Below the pieces are notes generated by a model. That model saw only the letters and a list, made by a program, of their open reading frames with translations. It was not told the origin of the DNA and did no database searches. This document shows, piece by piece, positions 8,486 through 17,526 of a stretch of DNA of 64,000 bases. The stretch comes from Paracoccus tibetensis (GTDB lineage: Bacteria > Pseudomonadota > Alphaproteobacteria > Rhodobacterales > Rhodobacteraceae). Location: contig NZ_FMVT01000002.1 of NCBI RefSeq assembly GCF_900102505.1, forward strand, positions 309,771-373,770, read 5' to 3'. The stretch's first letter is position 1, and the number at the start of each line of letters is the position of its first letter. The translations under genes and the position numbers were made by a program.

Positions 8486-9328
8486 ATGCACATTATCATG
8501 CGCTTCTTCACTCTCATCTTATCTGCGGTTCTGGCAGCCTGCGGTGGCCATTCCCCAACAACCGAAGTGTCGCCAGGCGGAAGACCGGTTGCCTCTGGAC
8601 CCTTCGATACTTACAAGACGCAGCACAACAGCTTCAATCGGGTGCGGATGGACCGTTCTCGCGCAGAGGATGCCGCTACGCTGGCTGCATTCGAGGATGC
8701 TGATCCCACGGATCCCGCCGGCTATCGCAACCTGATCCGGCTGGCTGAGCGGGACTACGGCGGCAAGGTAACAATCGAGGTGATCGCGCAGGTGGATACA
8801 GCGAGCGGCGCTCCGACGCGCCTGCTGCGGCTGACGGCAGACCAAGCACCTTTCGACAACAGCCGCAATGGTTCACCCGGCGCCACCCGCGGGCGGTACT
8901 TCTTCAAGGGCCAGAGCTTTGCGTGGGTTACGATCGACGACGGCCCCTTGTTGTCGGGCCGCCACAGTCAAGGGCTGGAGAACCTGGTTCTGGACTTCGA
9001 CAAAGGCACTGCTGACATCGACATCCGCACTGAAGTTTCGGACCGCTCGCAGGTCGAGATAGGACTGCGCGCAATCGGGCTGCCCTTCGACGTTGTATCG
9101 GGAGCTTTTGGCGGCGGAGCGACGATCCACGTGCGCAACCCGGACGTGACCGAGACGTACCGGATCCCCGGGCATCTGCGGGGCAATGTCGGCGGCAGTC
9201 CGACATATAGCGACGGACAGCACGGGATGGCCGCGTCGGGCCTGTACACAGCGCGGGGAGCGGATGGAGGACACTCGGTGAAGGTCGACGGCGCCTTCGT
9301 GGGCCGCGATCCGAATGCGCGCCCCTGA
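8486..9328 (+). CDS. Lipoprotein, TbpB-like beta-barrel domain (putative surface lipoprotein)
   Basis: The N-terminus (MRFFTLILSAVLAACG from the second Met at 8498) is a lipoprotein signal with lipobox LAAC, so the mature protein is acylated at Cys. The rest has many short Gly/Ser-bounded strands, and its last 60 residues (strands such as GLYTARG and VKVDGAFVGRDPNA) resemble the handle-barrel ends of transferrin-binding-protein-B-like lipoproteins. It overlaps the next gene, which looks like an outer-membrane barrel, by 14 bp. Such lipoprotein/barrel pairs recall Slam-dependent surface lipoproteins. The lipoprotein call is firm; the TbpB likeness is my inference from strand pattern. The start is either 8486 or 8498. 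Confidence 0.7.
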   Translation: MHIIMRFFTLILSAVLAACGGHSPTTEVSPGGRPVASGPFDTYKTQHNSFNRVRMDRSRAEDAATLAAFEDADPTDPAGYRNLIRLAERDYGGKVTIEVIAQVDTASGAPTRLLRLTADQAPFDNSRNGSPGATRGRYFFKGQSFAWVTIDDGPLLSGRHSQGLENLVLDFDKGTADIDIRTEVSDRSQVEIGLRAIGLPFDVVSGAFGGGATIHVRNPDVTETYRIPGHLRGNVGGSPTYSDGQHGMAASGLYTARGADGGHSVKVDGAFVGRDPNARP

Positions 9329-10370
9329 CCGGCGGCTTCCACTGATCGCTGTGGCCGCGCTGATCCTGCCAATGACGTCTTCTGCCGATGTCATCGACAG
9401 GCTTCGCCTCGCCGAGGCCGCCGCTCCCGAACGGCTGCGCTTGCGCGTTCATGCGGCGGCGCTCTCGCACGGCACGCTTCCGGCTCCGGGCGTTGCGCGG
9501 ATGCGCCGTGACATGGAGCGGCAGGGATACTACTTCGACGGGGGACCACCCGAAGTGATCGCATCGGACGTGGTCCTAGCCCCGACCTTGGCGTGGGACG
9601 GCAACATCAATGGCGGCGTCGTGCAGGACCGCTTCGTCGCGGGCGGGCTTGTGTTTGAAGCCGCACCCGAGGTGCGTGCGGTGAGCGGTGCAGTGGCCGG
9701 TGTGCAAGGGCTTTACCGCACGCGTTTGGCCCTCAACAACGGACAGCTTATCGAGTTGCGCGGTGGGGTCGAACTTGGCTATGCGCCAGCTGTGCGTCTT
9801 GGCCGAGCCGATACCCGGTTGGGTATCTGTCTGCAGAACCACCTCGCCGGATGGTCCTTCCTGGACATCTGCGGGACGAAGGCGTTCTACTGGCGTGACC
9901 TGGTCGAAGGGGATGCCGAGCAAGTTTCCCTCGAAGCCACGCAAGTTCTTGTCGCCAGCGCCTCGGCCCACCAACTCGGCTTGCGGGTCCTGCGAGTTTC
10001 CGGGGAAGCCGACAAGCAAGATCGGGTCGCATTTTCGGTCAATTCGGTTTGGACACGCGTGGCCACGCAGGCAGAGCTGACGCTGGGGGAAGATGTCTCC
10101 GGCACTACGTCGCTGCGCTATCGGCTAGAAGGTGGCGTCAGCTGGCTGATGCTGGATCGAGTCTTCAGCCTAGACCTATCAAGGCAGGAGCTGGATGGGG
10201 GGGCGTTCCTCGGCGTGCCGCGCCGGGACGAAGTCTACGAGCTGACCTTGGCGGTAGATCTACGCACCGGCGCTGAACTTAGTCTGGGGCTTGTCGACAG
10301 TCGCTCGACGGCAGCGATCGCAGACTACCGACAGGTGACGCTAGATCTGCGATTTGACAGCTTCCGCTGA
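9315..10370 (+). CDS. Outer-membrane beta-barrel protein, possibly Slam-like surface lipoprotein assembly factor
   Basis: 351 residues with a signal peptide (RRLPLIAVAALILPMTSSA). A short helical N-terminal region (about 25-80) precedes a strand-rich C-terminal region ending in LDLRFDSFR. The early barrel motif APTLAWDGNINGG resembles the GYDSNIN start of DUF560/Slam barrels, which move lipoproteins to the cell surface. The gene begins inside the preceding lipoprotein gene (14-bp overlap), so the two are probably translationally coupled and may be cargo and exporter. It converges on the cellulose-operon TPR gene with only 3 bp between stops. An alternative is a generic OMP unrelated to Slam. 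It is shorter than typical Slam proteins. Confidence 0.6.
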   Translation: MRAPDRRLPLIAVAALILPMTSSADVIDRLRLAEAAAPERLRLRVHAAALSHGTLPAPGVARMRRDMERQGYYFDGGPPEVIASDVVLAPTLAWDGNINGGVVQDRFVAGGLVFEAAPEVRAVSGAVAGVQGLYRTRLALNNGQLIELRGGVELGYAPAVRLGRADTRLGICLQNHLAGWSFLDICGTKAFYWRDLVEGDAEQVSLEATQVLVASASAHQLGLRVLRVSGEADKQDRVAFSVNSVWTRVATQAELTLGEDVSGTTSLRYRLEGGVSWLMLDRVFSLDLSRQELDGGAFLGVPRRDEVYELTLAVDLRTGAELSLGLVDSRSTAAIADYRQVTLDLRFDSFR

Positions 10371-10373
10371 ACG

Positions 10374-11720
10374 TCATTCCAATGCTGCCAACCCTCGCCG
10401 GGTCTCGGCAGTCGCAAGCTCCCTGTGCAGCCGGGTGAATTCCTGCCTTGCACGGTCGCGTTGGCCGCTGTTCAGATAGGAATAGGCACGCAATGTGTCG
10501 AGATCCCGGCGCAAGCTGCCTGTCAATGCCTGCAAGGCGTCGAAGAACTCGATGGCGCGGCGATAATCGCGGCGGTTGTAGGCGGCCACCCCGCGCTGGT
10601 CTAAAATCTGCCTCTCGACATCGACCCGTTGTTGTCGCGTCAGGTCGGTAGCGGCTGCCATACTCGCCGCATTGTCGCTCATCCCCATCTTCAAATAGGA
10701 CAATGCAATCCCATACTGCGCGTCGCGTCGCTGCGTCGCGTCAAGCCGGCCCTGCAGCGCTGTCTGAAACTGCGCTATAGCTTCCATCGGGCGGTCGAGA
10801 TTGTAGGTCTGCCATGCCTGCTGGTAGATTGCCGTGCCAGATCCCCCCGAGGTGCGCGGCGCCGCCGATTGGGGCGCCCGCACAGTGCTGGATTCCGCCG
10901 GGACTGATGCCTGTGGACTGGTTGACGGTCGGCTGGCAGGTACTGGCGACGGACTGGCGGGTGATCCCGCCGCGGCTCTGTCAGGAGACGCCGGCGGCGA
11001 CGCAGCGGTCGCGACACCTTGCCCCGTCAGCCGCGCCTGGACTGGCGACAGGCTCTCGGCCAGCTCCGGAAAACGAGCCAGCACTTGCGAAAATAAGCTC
11101 TGCAGCTCTGCGGTCGACGCGACCGCGCTGGATTTCTCGAGCGTCGCAATGATGTCGGGCGGGTTCACGCACGCGCTGATCACCGCGCGGTAGGTTCCTA
11201 AGGCCTCGCTCGTCTGCCCCGCCGCCTCCTGCGCTTCGGCAATGCGCCACGCGTTGTTGATGCGGTCGCACCGTAACAGCCCCGGCCGCTGCCCCGCCAA
11301 GGTCAAGGCTTGTGCCAGATCACCGCCCGCGAGCGCATCGTCAAGCAGGATCTGCCCCTCGCTGGTGTCCAGCAGGCTCGTCATTTCGGGGGGCGGGACC
11401 CAATCGGGAAAAGCGGCTTGCGTTGCTAGGATGGTCGATCGCGCTTCTGCTAACTGGCCCGCCCCGATCTGCCGATAGATCGTGTCGATTTCAGGCCCCG
11501 GCTCCGCCTGCGTCAGGCGCGCCAAATCCTCGGGTGGTTGCCATTCGGGATAAAGGATCTGCAAGCGCTGCAATTCCGACCGAGCCGATGCCTCGTCCTG
11601 CTGCTGGTAGTAGAAGGTCAGGGCCAGCAGCTCTTCCGGGCCCGGTGCTGCGGGTGTTTGAGCCACCGCCTGCGTAGCAGCACAGACGAGGAAGAAGGCA
11701 GTTAGTGCAAAGCGGGTCAT
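10374..11720 (-). CDS. Secreted TPR protein of the cellulose operon (BcsC-like scaffold without barrel)
   Basis: 449 residues from the Met at 11720. That start overlaps the bcsZ stop as ATGA and gives a clean signal peptide (FALTAFFLVCAATQAVA). TPR-like helix pairs lie at about 30-220 and 300-445, separated by a Pro/Ser/Ala-rich linker of about 60 residues. BcsC of gamma-proteobacteria is over 1,100 residues: TPR repeats that cross the periplasm, then an outer-membrane barrel. Only a TPR part is present here, so this protein could scaffold cellulose in the periplasm but needs another outer-membrane exit. It is the last gene of the operon. Confidence 0.8.
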   Translation of the reverse strand: MTRFALTAFFLVCAATQAVAQTPAAPGPEELLALTFYYQQQDEASARSELQRLQILYPEWQPPEDLARLTQAEPGPEIDTIYRQIGAGQLAEARSTILATQAAFPDWVPPPEMTSLLDTSEGQILLDDALAGGDLAQALTLAGQRPGLLRCDRINNAWRIAEAQEAAGQTSEALGTYRAVISACVNPPDIIATLEKSSAVASTAELQSLFSQVLARFPELAESLSPVQARLTGQGVATAASPPASPDRAAAGSPASPSPVPASRPSTSPQASVPAESSTVRAPQSAAPRTSGGSGTAIYQQAWQTYNLDRPMEAIAQFQTALQGRLDATQRRDAQYGIALSYLKMGMSDNAASMAAATDLTRQQRVDVERQILDQRGVAAYNRRDYRRAIEFFDALQALTGSLRRDLDTLRAYSYLNSGQRDRARQEFTRLHRELATAETRRGLAALE

Positions 11721-12796
11721 AAAGGAACGCACCTCGGATAGGTCGTGATCTGGACGAGAAGTGACATCAGGTGAAGCGTCGCTGGGTAGTAGGGCTGATC
11801 GCTATTAAAACGCGGCATCAAAGAGCCGACGCCGCCGCCGGCAGCACATTCGCCGAGGCGGGATACGGCAGCGTAACCGGCATGGCCGCTGCGCTCGGAC
11901 ACTTCACCGGTGCGCGGGTCGATGCGGGTCGGCGTTGCCTCTGAGCCGAACGTCGAAGTGGCCTTGACATGGGCAAGGACGGCGGGGCTTCGAGCATGCC
12001 CAGACCAAAGTGCAAAGAGCGGCACGCGCACGGCCTCATAGCCCGACTGGCTTGAAAAACCATCGGGCGGTTTTGTCAGACTATCACCATCCACCAAAAC
12101 CCAATCGGGCACCGGCCCGATCTCACCGAGGCGGTCGATCAGGGCCATCCCGCTGCTAGCCGCTTGGGCCAAGCGCTGTGTGCCCGTTGCGGCGGCGATC
12201 TGGGTCATGGCGAGCGGCATATAATAGGAGGGATTAATTAAGATCCCTTCCTCTCGAACAAAGCCGTTCACTGCTGGGAGCAGCACGACGTCGCCGCTGC
12301 TGTCAGGGAGGTCGATAAGGCACAGCCGGTCGAGGTCGCGCGCGATTCGTGTCGCGCGCACGCGCAGGCTCTCGTCGCCAACTAGGTTGGACACGAGGAG
12401 AAGCCCCCAAGCATAGAAGATGTCGCCGTCGCTCGCGTTATTCGGGTCTTCGATCTGCGGCACCGTGTTCGGGCGCCAGCGCCAAGACAGCAGGGCGTCA
12501 TCGCGTACGGCTAGATGCCGCTCGGTCCAGTCGATGATCGTGCGGCAACTGAAATGATCGGCAAACATGGCCGCAAGAACCAGACCATAACCCTGCCCCT
12601 CTGAGTGGCTTGCACCTTCCTGAAACCCGTCCACGATGCGACCGTCCGACATAAGGCACATCCTCTTCCACGTCTGCCATGCCTGTTGCAACGGGTGGAG
12701 CGGATCGGACACTTGGCGCACTACAAGATCCTCTTGTGCAGCGGCAGGTACGGCCAAAGCCGCGGCGATGAGAGAGAGGCAGGCCCTGCGGTTCAT
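11717..12796 (-). CDS. bcsZ: Periplasmic endo-1,4-beta-glucanase, glycoside hydrolase family 8
   Basis: 359 residues with a signal peptide (CLSLIAAALAVPAAA). The GH8 signature is clear: HSEGQGYGLVLA with the catalytic acid Glu66, and DPNNASDGDIFYAWGLLL with the conserved Asp pair (123, 125). BcsZ trims or releases stray glucan in the periplasm and is needed for proper cellulose output in several bacteria. Its ATG overlaps the bcsB stop by 4 bp, and its own stop overlaps the TPR gene start, so it is translated within the bcs operon. Confidence 0.95.
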   Translation of the reverse strand: MNRRACLSLIAAALAVPAAAQEDLVVRQVSDPLHPLQQAWQTWKRMCLMSDGRIVDGFQEGASHSEGQGYGLVLAAMFADHFSCRTIIDWTERHLAVRDDALLSWRWRPNTVPQIEDPNNASDGDIFYAWGLLLVSNLVGDESLRVRATRIARDLDRLCLIDLPDSSGDVVLLPAVNGFVREEGILINPSYYMPLAMTQIAAATGTQRLAQAASSGMALIDRLGEIGPVPDWVLVDGDSLTKPPDGFSSQSGYEAVRVPLFALWSGHARSPAVLAHVKATSTFGSEATPTRIDPRTGEVSERSGHAGYAAVSRLGECAAGGGVGSLMPRFNSDQPYYPATLHLMSLLVQITTYPRCVPL

Positions 12797-15177
12797 GATC
12801 GCCCTTTCGGCTCACGGGATGTGAGCACATAGAAAAGCGCAGGAAGCGCCGAAAGCAGCGCCAAAGCAAGCAAACACATTGTAAAAAGCATTGGAGACCA
12901 GGAGGCATAATTCCCTACGACCGTCCGTAGGTTGCCTGCTGCCAAGGGTTCTGAAAGCAGCGGCGGGCGAATCGGCGTCCAGATGTCCCAAGTGCCATCA
13001 GTAAGGAGGACAGCGGCTTCACCGACGGCTGAGCGGGACGCAATTAGTCCCTGAAGTTGATCGGCAACTTCGTCGATTTGAACTCGCGGACCGACGATCA
13101 ACCAGAGGCTGTCTGGTGCCTCAATATCCGGGCGCCAAAGCAGAGCCTCTCCTTGCCGGTCAACAATCCAGTCGCTCAAGCTGAGCTCAGAGCCTTGGAA
13201 AGCTGTCTCGCGAAAACTTTCGACGTTTCGCCAGATACCTTCATGCGAGAACAGCCAGCCGGTAGTCCTGATCCAGAGCCGGGACAGCAGGCCCGGCTCG
13301 GTCGCAGCACGTGCAGCAGCAGGCGCTTCCAGAACATAGGGCGAGGCGGCAGGCGCGGGGATTGCTGTGGCCTCGGCAGCACTGGGCTGACGAGGGAATA
13401 GAAGTGCCTGCAGCTGACCTTGGCTCACCCCAGCGACGTCCAGCGGAACGCTACCAACTTCGCTGAGGCGAACGATGGTGAGGGTGACCGCCTCACGCGG
13501 CTGCGATGGCAGGCTCAAAGCGGATGCCAAGCGGATCGAGATGGCCTGAAGCCCGGCGTCACCAGCGGCTGACGACGGAACGATAACATTGGCGGGCTGA
13601 AGCCCAGAGATTGTGCCGGCAATGCCCGGAAGCGTCATAGAGGGTGAGGACGGAACGTCGAGCGCGCTTTCAGCCAGCACCACCATCATATCAGTAGTCC
13701 GGACCGGGCACGCCTCATCAGGTGGATCACCTGGAACCATCATCTCAAAGCTCAGGGTGTTGCGACCAGGATGCAGGAGGTTCGCATCGAACCCTACCGG
13801 CAGCGGTGGAAGCACCCGGCCTCCATCGCGGTCCAGTGGCAACAGCCGCACTGTCTGATTGTTAACTTTCACCAGCAGCAACGCACCCACGGGCAGCTGG
13901 CGGGCATAGCCATATCGCAGCGTCAGCCGCGCCTTCTGATTTGCCAGAAGCAGCCAGTCGTCAGGCAGGGCGAAGGCAATGTCGCGGCGGAAGTAATGTG
14001 TCTTGCCGATGATGTCCGCGCTGCCCAACTCGGCCAGAGTGACGGGCCGGCCCGGCACCACCCGAGGGGGACCTTCGACCTTCCGCTCGGTTGTAGGCAG
14101 CGCCCCAGCAATGTCGGGCAGCTCGTCCCCGCGGTACTCGATCTGTAGAATGATTGCTCCGGTTGCACCGATGCGGTAGCTGACTGCGCTGCGGTCTGCG
14201 GCGATCAAGGCCACCGCAGCGAACCGCGGCGGAGCATCGTCGTAGAAGGATACAATGCGTAGGCGCTCACGCTGTTCTAGGCCGGCCATCAATGCGTATG
14301 AGGCGCGTCGCAGGAGTGTCAGATCAACACCCTGGTCGACCAGCAGATCCAGTGCGCCGCCATGTGCCAGCTGCGCCTCCATCGCCAATCTGAAACCCTC
14401 GACATCCGCGCGAAGCGCGTTCAGCGGAAGCTGGACGCCACTTTCTGCGAGGTTGACCTCGGTCCAGACCTGAAAGCTGGCATCCGGGCCACAAGAGATG
14501 CGGTGCGGCTGCTTCACCGTCAGCGAGATGCTGTTCGAACCTACTCGCAGCCCGGCTGCAGGGAGCGTTGCCTGCGCAAAGTCGCCAATGCTGCGTAGGG
14601 GCAGCTCAACAGGCTCGCCGCCGTTGATCGAAACGGCCAGGGCGGCAGAGCCAATGAGGACATCGACGCCCGAGCGAAGCGAAAGTTGCAACTCAGCTGG
14701 AGGCGAAGTGTCCGCTGGCAGGGTCAGCGAGAGCTGCGCCTCGGCTGTCTCCCCTGTTAGCCTCAGAATGCCGGGCGCCGTCAGGCTGTCGCCTATACGG
14801 ACCTGCCGCGAGATCCTCGGGTCAACCGTCAGAGGAAGAAGCCGGTCATACTGCCCGGACGCAGGCGTAGTAGCTCGGTCGCGCTCGACCGCAAGTGGGG
14901 CCGCGGCCTCAGCCGCAACATCAGAGGCTGTTTCTGATGGCAATCGCAGCTGAATTATTGGGCTGCTGTCGTCGGGTACGGGTGGTGCGTCAGGTCTAGG
15001 TTCGGCCGGAACCGCAACCTGCGCCTCTGCGCCAGTCGTAGGCGGTGCCGTTTCGAGCGTAATCGTTGGGGGCAGATCGACCTGCGCTTCCGCGACGCCC
15101 GGTACTGCAAGCGCAAGGACTCCGGCTAAAAGGCAGGCGTAAGCATTAAGCCGGATGTGGTGAGGCTGCCGGGTCAT
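12793..15177 (-). CDS. bcsB: Cellulose synthase regulatory/periplasmic subunit BcsB
   Basis: 794 residues. A signal peptide (ACLLAGVLALAVPGVAEA) is followed by two carbohydrate-binding/flavodoxin-like repeats. RISRQVRIGDSLTAPGILRL marks the first CBD start and SADIIGKTHYFRRDIAFALPDDWLL the second. A single C-terminal membrane anchor (MLFTMCLLALALLSALPALFYVL) follows an amphipathic interface helix. BcsB guides the nascent glucan across the periplasm and its anchor is required for BcsA activity. The start codon overlaps the bcsA stop (ATGA) and its end overlaps bcsZ, the order seen in Rhodobacter sphaeroides. Confidence 0.95.
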   Translation of the reverse strand: MTRQPHHIRLNAYACLLAGVLALAVPGVAEAQVDLPPTITLETAPPTTGAEAQVAVPAEPRPDAPPVPDDSSPIIQLRLPSETASDVAAEAAAPLAVERDRATTPASGQYDRLLPLTVDPRISRQVRIGDSLTAPGILRLTGETAEAQLSLTLPADTSPPAELQLSLRSGVDVLIGSAALAVSINGGEPVELPLRSIGDFAQATLPAAGLRVGSNSISLTVKQPHRISCGPDASFQVWTEVNLAESGVQLPLNALRADVEGFRLAMEAQLAHGGALDLLVDQGVDLTLLRRASYALMAGLEQRERLRIVSFYDDAPPRFAAVALIAADRSAVSYRIGATGAIILQIEYRGDELPDIAGALPTTERKVEGPPRVVPGRPVTLAELGSADIIGKTHYFRRDIAFALPDDWLLLANQKARLTLRYGYARQLPVGALLLVKVNNQTVRLLPLDRDGGRVLPPLPVGFDANLLHPGRNTLSFEMMVPGDPPDEACPVRTTDMMVVLAESALDVPSSPSMTLPGIAGTISGLQPANVIVPSSAAGDAGLQAISIRLASALSLPSQPREAVTLTIVRLSEVGSVPLDVAGVSQGQLQALLFPRQPSAAEATAIPAPAASPYVLEAPAAARAATEPGLLSRLWIRTTGWLFSHEGIWRNVESFRETAFQGSELSLSDWIVDRQGEALLWRPDIEAPDSLWLIVGPRVQIDEVADQLQGLIASRSAVGEAAVLLTDGTWDIWTPIRPPLLSEPLAAGNLRTVVGNYASWSPMLFTMCLLALALLSALPALFYVLTSREPKGRS

Positions 15178-17492
15178 ACGTGAGCAACTCCAATAAGCTC
15201 CTCCGGCGTCAATTCGCGCTGCGGCTCACGATACTCGGGGGCATCGAAATCCGCTCCAAACGCAACCAGATGGGCCGGTGCCTCATTGCTCAGCTTGGTC
15301 TGGCTCAAACGCCTCCGCCGCGCCGGTTCGCGACTGAAGTCGCGCACCGTCATCGGGATCGACCTTAGGATCAGTGCCAACACATATAAGAGGCCGGCAA
15401 CAAGGCCTTTTCCGCTCTGCGTCGCTCGGCGCTGCTGCAACCAACGGTCGGATGATCCGAAAATCAAGTGAGCAACCGCCTCTCGCACGTCAATTGCTTG
15501 ATCGGCGACAAATCTTAGATTCAGTACCGTTGCGCCGCTGGCAGCCGAAGAAGTCTTTAGCAGTTGCGCGCGAACGTCGCGTTCAAGATGGGGTGCATGA
15601 GGGAATGATGGCCGCAGCACTACCTCACTCCGCAGCGGTGGAAGGCGCAGGGCGCTGCCTCCCGCCAGCTCGATTCCGGCGCCACTGGTTGACGCATCGA
15701 CCACAGTTACCGGCAGCGGCGCGTCCATCGCCGACCAGCAGAGACTTGCCGGCTCGCGCATCGACACACGGGGCGCAGCGCGGCGCTGCTGCTTCTCCGC
15801 AACTGCTCTGAGCGACAGGCTGACGAGAAGCATGTTGAGGACCGCCCAGATGCCAACGACAAGCAAAACGCTTCGGTCGCCCGGAAAAGCAATCCAGCGG
15901 AAAATCAGTGCGACCACGCCCGCCACCGTCAACGCGAACAATATCAGCAGCGGACGGTAGATGGGTGAGATGTAGTCCTCGGCGAGAGTCTCGTCCTTTG
16001 CCGTCACATTAAATTTCGCAGCGCGCGGGCGCAGTACGGTGCGAAAGATCGCGCCAGCCAAGTAGGGCGCCTGCGCGATCTCGTAGATCTCGGAGATGAG
16101 GGGCCAGCGCTGACGCGCAAAGACTGCATTCTGCACTAGAAGCACAATGGCCATGTAGCTGAGCACGTAGGCCGCAGCCTCGTTAGCGGTGGTCACGAAG
16201 ATTTCGACCCCGAAGAACAGGTAGGTCAGCGGCGCGACCAAGTACGCCAGCCGGATCAGCGGAAACAGCCAAAACGACATCGAGTTGATGTAGCAGAGCC
16301 GCTGAAGCGGGTTGAGGCCCTTTCGCAGCAGAGGGTTCTTCAGGATCAACATTTGCATCATGCCAGTGGCCCATCGCCCCCTCTGCTGAATGAACGAGGC
16401 AAAGGTTTCGGGCTGTAGTCCGGCGATCATTGCACGATCGAGATACATGCTGCTCCACCCCTTGGAGTGGATTTCCAAAGCAGTCTCGGCGTCCTCGGTA
16501 ATCGTCTCGCCCGCAAAACCGCCCACGCTGTCCAGCGCCTTGCGGCGCAGCACTGCGGCTGAGCCACAGAAGAACGCGCCGCCCCATCGATCAAGTCCCG
16601 GATGGATCTTGCCATAGAACATCTCGTTCTCGGGCGGACATGCAAGGCCGAGGTTCCGCTCGATTGGGTCGCTGTTAATGAAAAAGTGAGGCGTCTGGAC
16701 CAGGAACAGCTTAGGGTTTTGGGCAAAGTAGCCGACCGTTCGCGCCAGGAAATCACGCGACGGGACATGGTCTGCGTCGAACACTACGACTAACTCCCCG
16801 TCAAGCCTTGCAAGGGCCGCACTCATGTTGCCGGCCTTGGCATGTTCGTTGCGCGCGCGCGTCGAGTAGATCACGCCAAGCTCTCGACATAACTCCTGCA
16901 TCTGGCGACGCCGCTCGCGCGCGGCATCGGCCAGTGCAGGATCGGCGGCGTTGCAGCGCTGGTCAGTACCGCCATCGTCGCACAGTACGACTTTCTTCAG
17001 CCGGGCGGGGTAGATCATGTTCTTCGCTGCCGACAGGGTGATCGACAGCATCTCGACCGGCTCGTTGTACGAAGGAACGAGGATGTCCACCGTTGGCAGA
17101 TCCTCGGCCCGGACCTGTGGCGGCAGGTCGCGCTCAACCGGGTCGGCGGTGATGAAGGCGTTGAGGAAGAAGACCAAGATGGAGTAGGTTTCTGTCAGCA
17201 GCAGCAACACCGCTAGCACGTATGAAAGGCTAAGATCGGGGTCCGGAAGTGTCGATGTGATGCGCCAGACAAAGTAGCGAAGCACGATAATGCTGGAGAT
17301 CGCCATGAGCGCAATGCGCGGCATCAGCGTGCCGGCGAACGGCTTGAGCAGCGCCACAATAGCAACAGCCGTGACGCCCAGCATTGCCTGCGCCGCATTC
17401 GAGGTTGGAACCGAGGCCATCACGATTACAGGCGCCAGCGCCACCAGCCAAAGCGCCAAGGACCACCGGGCCAACGGGTTCGCCTGTCTCAT
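15174..17492 (-). CDS. bcsA: Cellulose synthase catalytic subunit BcsA with PilZ domain
   Basis: 772 residues from the ATG at 17492, preceded by AAGAGG; an upstream in-frame Met at 17603 would overlap bcsN. The GT2 core has LCDDGG (172-173), the DAD motif (239-241), TED (332-334) and QRGRW (370-374), within ten residues of their places in the structurally solved R. sphaeroides enzyme (788 residues). About eight membrane helices flank the core. The C-terminal PilZ domain has RAAPR (RxxxR) and DASTSGAG (DxSxxG), the c-di-GMP binding pair that relieves autoinhibition. The enzyme polymerises UDP-glucose into beta-1,4-glucan and translocates it through the inner membrane. The c-di-GMP enzymes at 7.3 kb and 20.8 kb are its obvious inputs. 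Confidence 0.97.
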   Translation of the reverse strand: MRQANPLARWSLALWLVALAPVIVMASVPTSNAAQAMLGVTAVAIVALLKPFAGTLMPRIALMAISSIIVLRYFVWRITSTLPDPDLSLSYVLAVLLLLTETYSILVFFLNAFITADPVERDLPPQVRAEDLPTVDILVPSYNEPVEMLSITLSAAKNMIYPARLKKVVLCDDGGTDQRCNAADPALADAARERRRQMQELCRELGVIYSTRARNEHAKAGNMSAALARLDGELVVVFDADHVPSRDFLARTVGYFAQNPKLFLVQTPHFFINSDPIERNLGLACPPENEMFYGKIHPGLDRWGGAFFCGSAAVLRRKALDSVGGFAGETITEDAETALEIHSKGWSSMYLDRAMIAGLQPETFASFIQQRGRWATGMMQMLILKNPLLRKGLNPLQRLCYINSMSFWLFPLIRLAYLVAPLTYLFFGVEIFVTTANEAAAYVLSYMAIVLLVQNAVFARQRWPLISEIYEIAQAPYLAGAIFRTVLRPRAAKFNVTAKDETLAEDYISPIYRPLLILFALTVAGVVALIFRWIAFPGDRSVLLVVGIWAVLNMLLVSLSLRAVAEKQQRRAAPRVSMREPASLCWSAMDAPLPVTVVDASTSGAGIELAGGSALRLPPLRSEVVLRPSFPHAPHLERDVRAQLLKTSSAASGATVLNLRFVADQAIDVREAVAHLIFGSSDRWLQQRRATQSGKGLVAGLLYVLALILRSIPMTVRDFSREPARRRRLSQTKLSNEAPAHLVAFGADFDAPEYREPQRELTPEELIGVAHV

Positions 17493-17526
17493 CTTGGTTG
17501 CCTCTTCTTGATACGGCTGGCCACGT

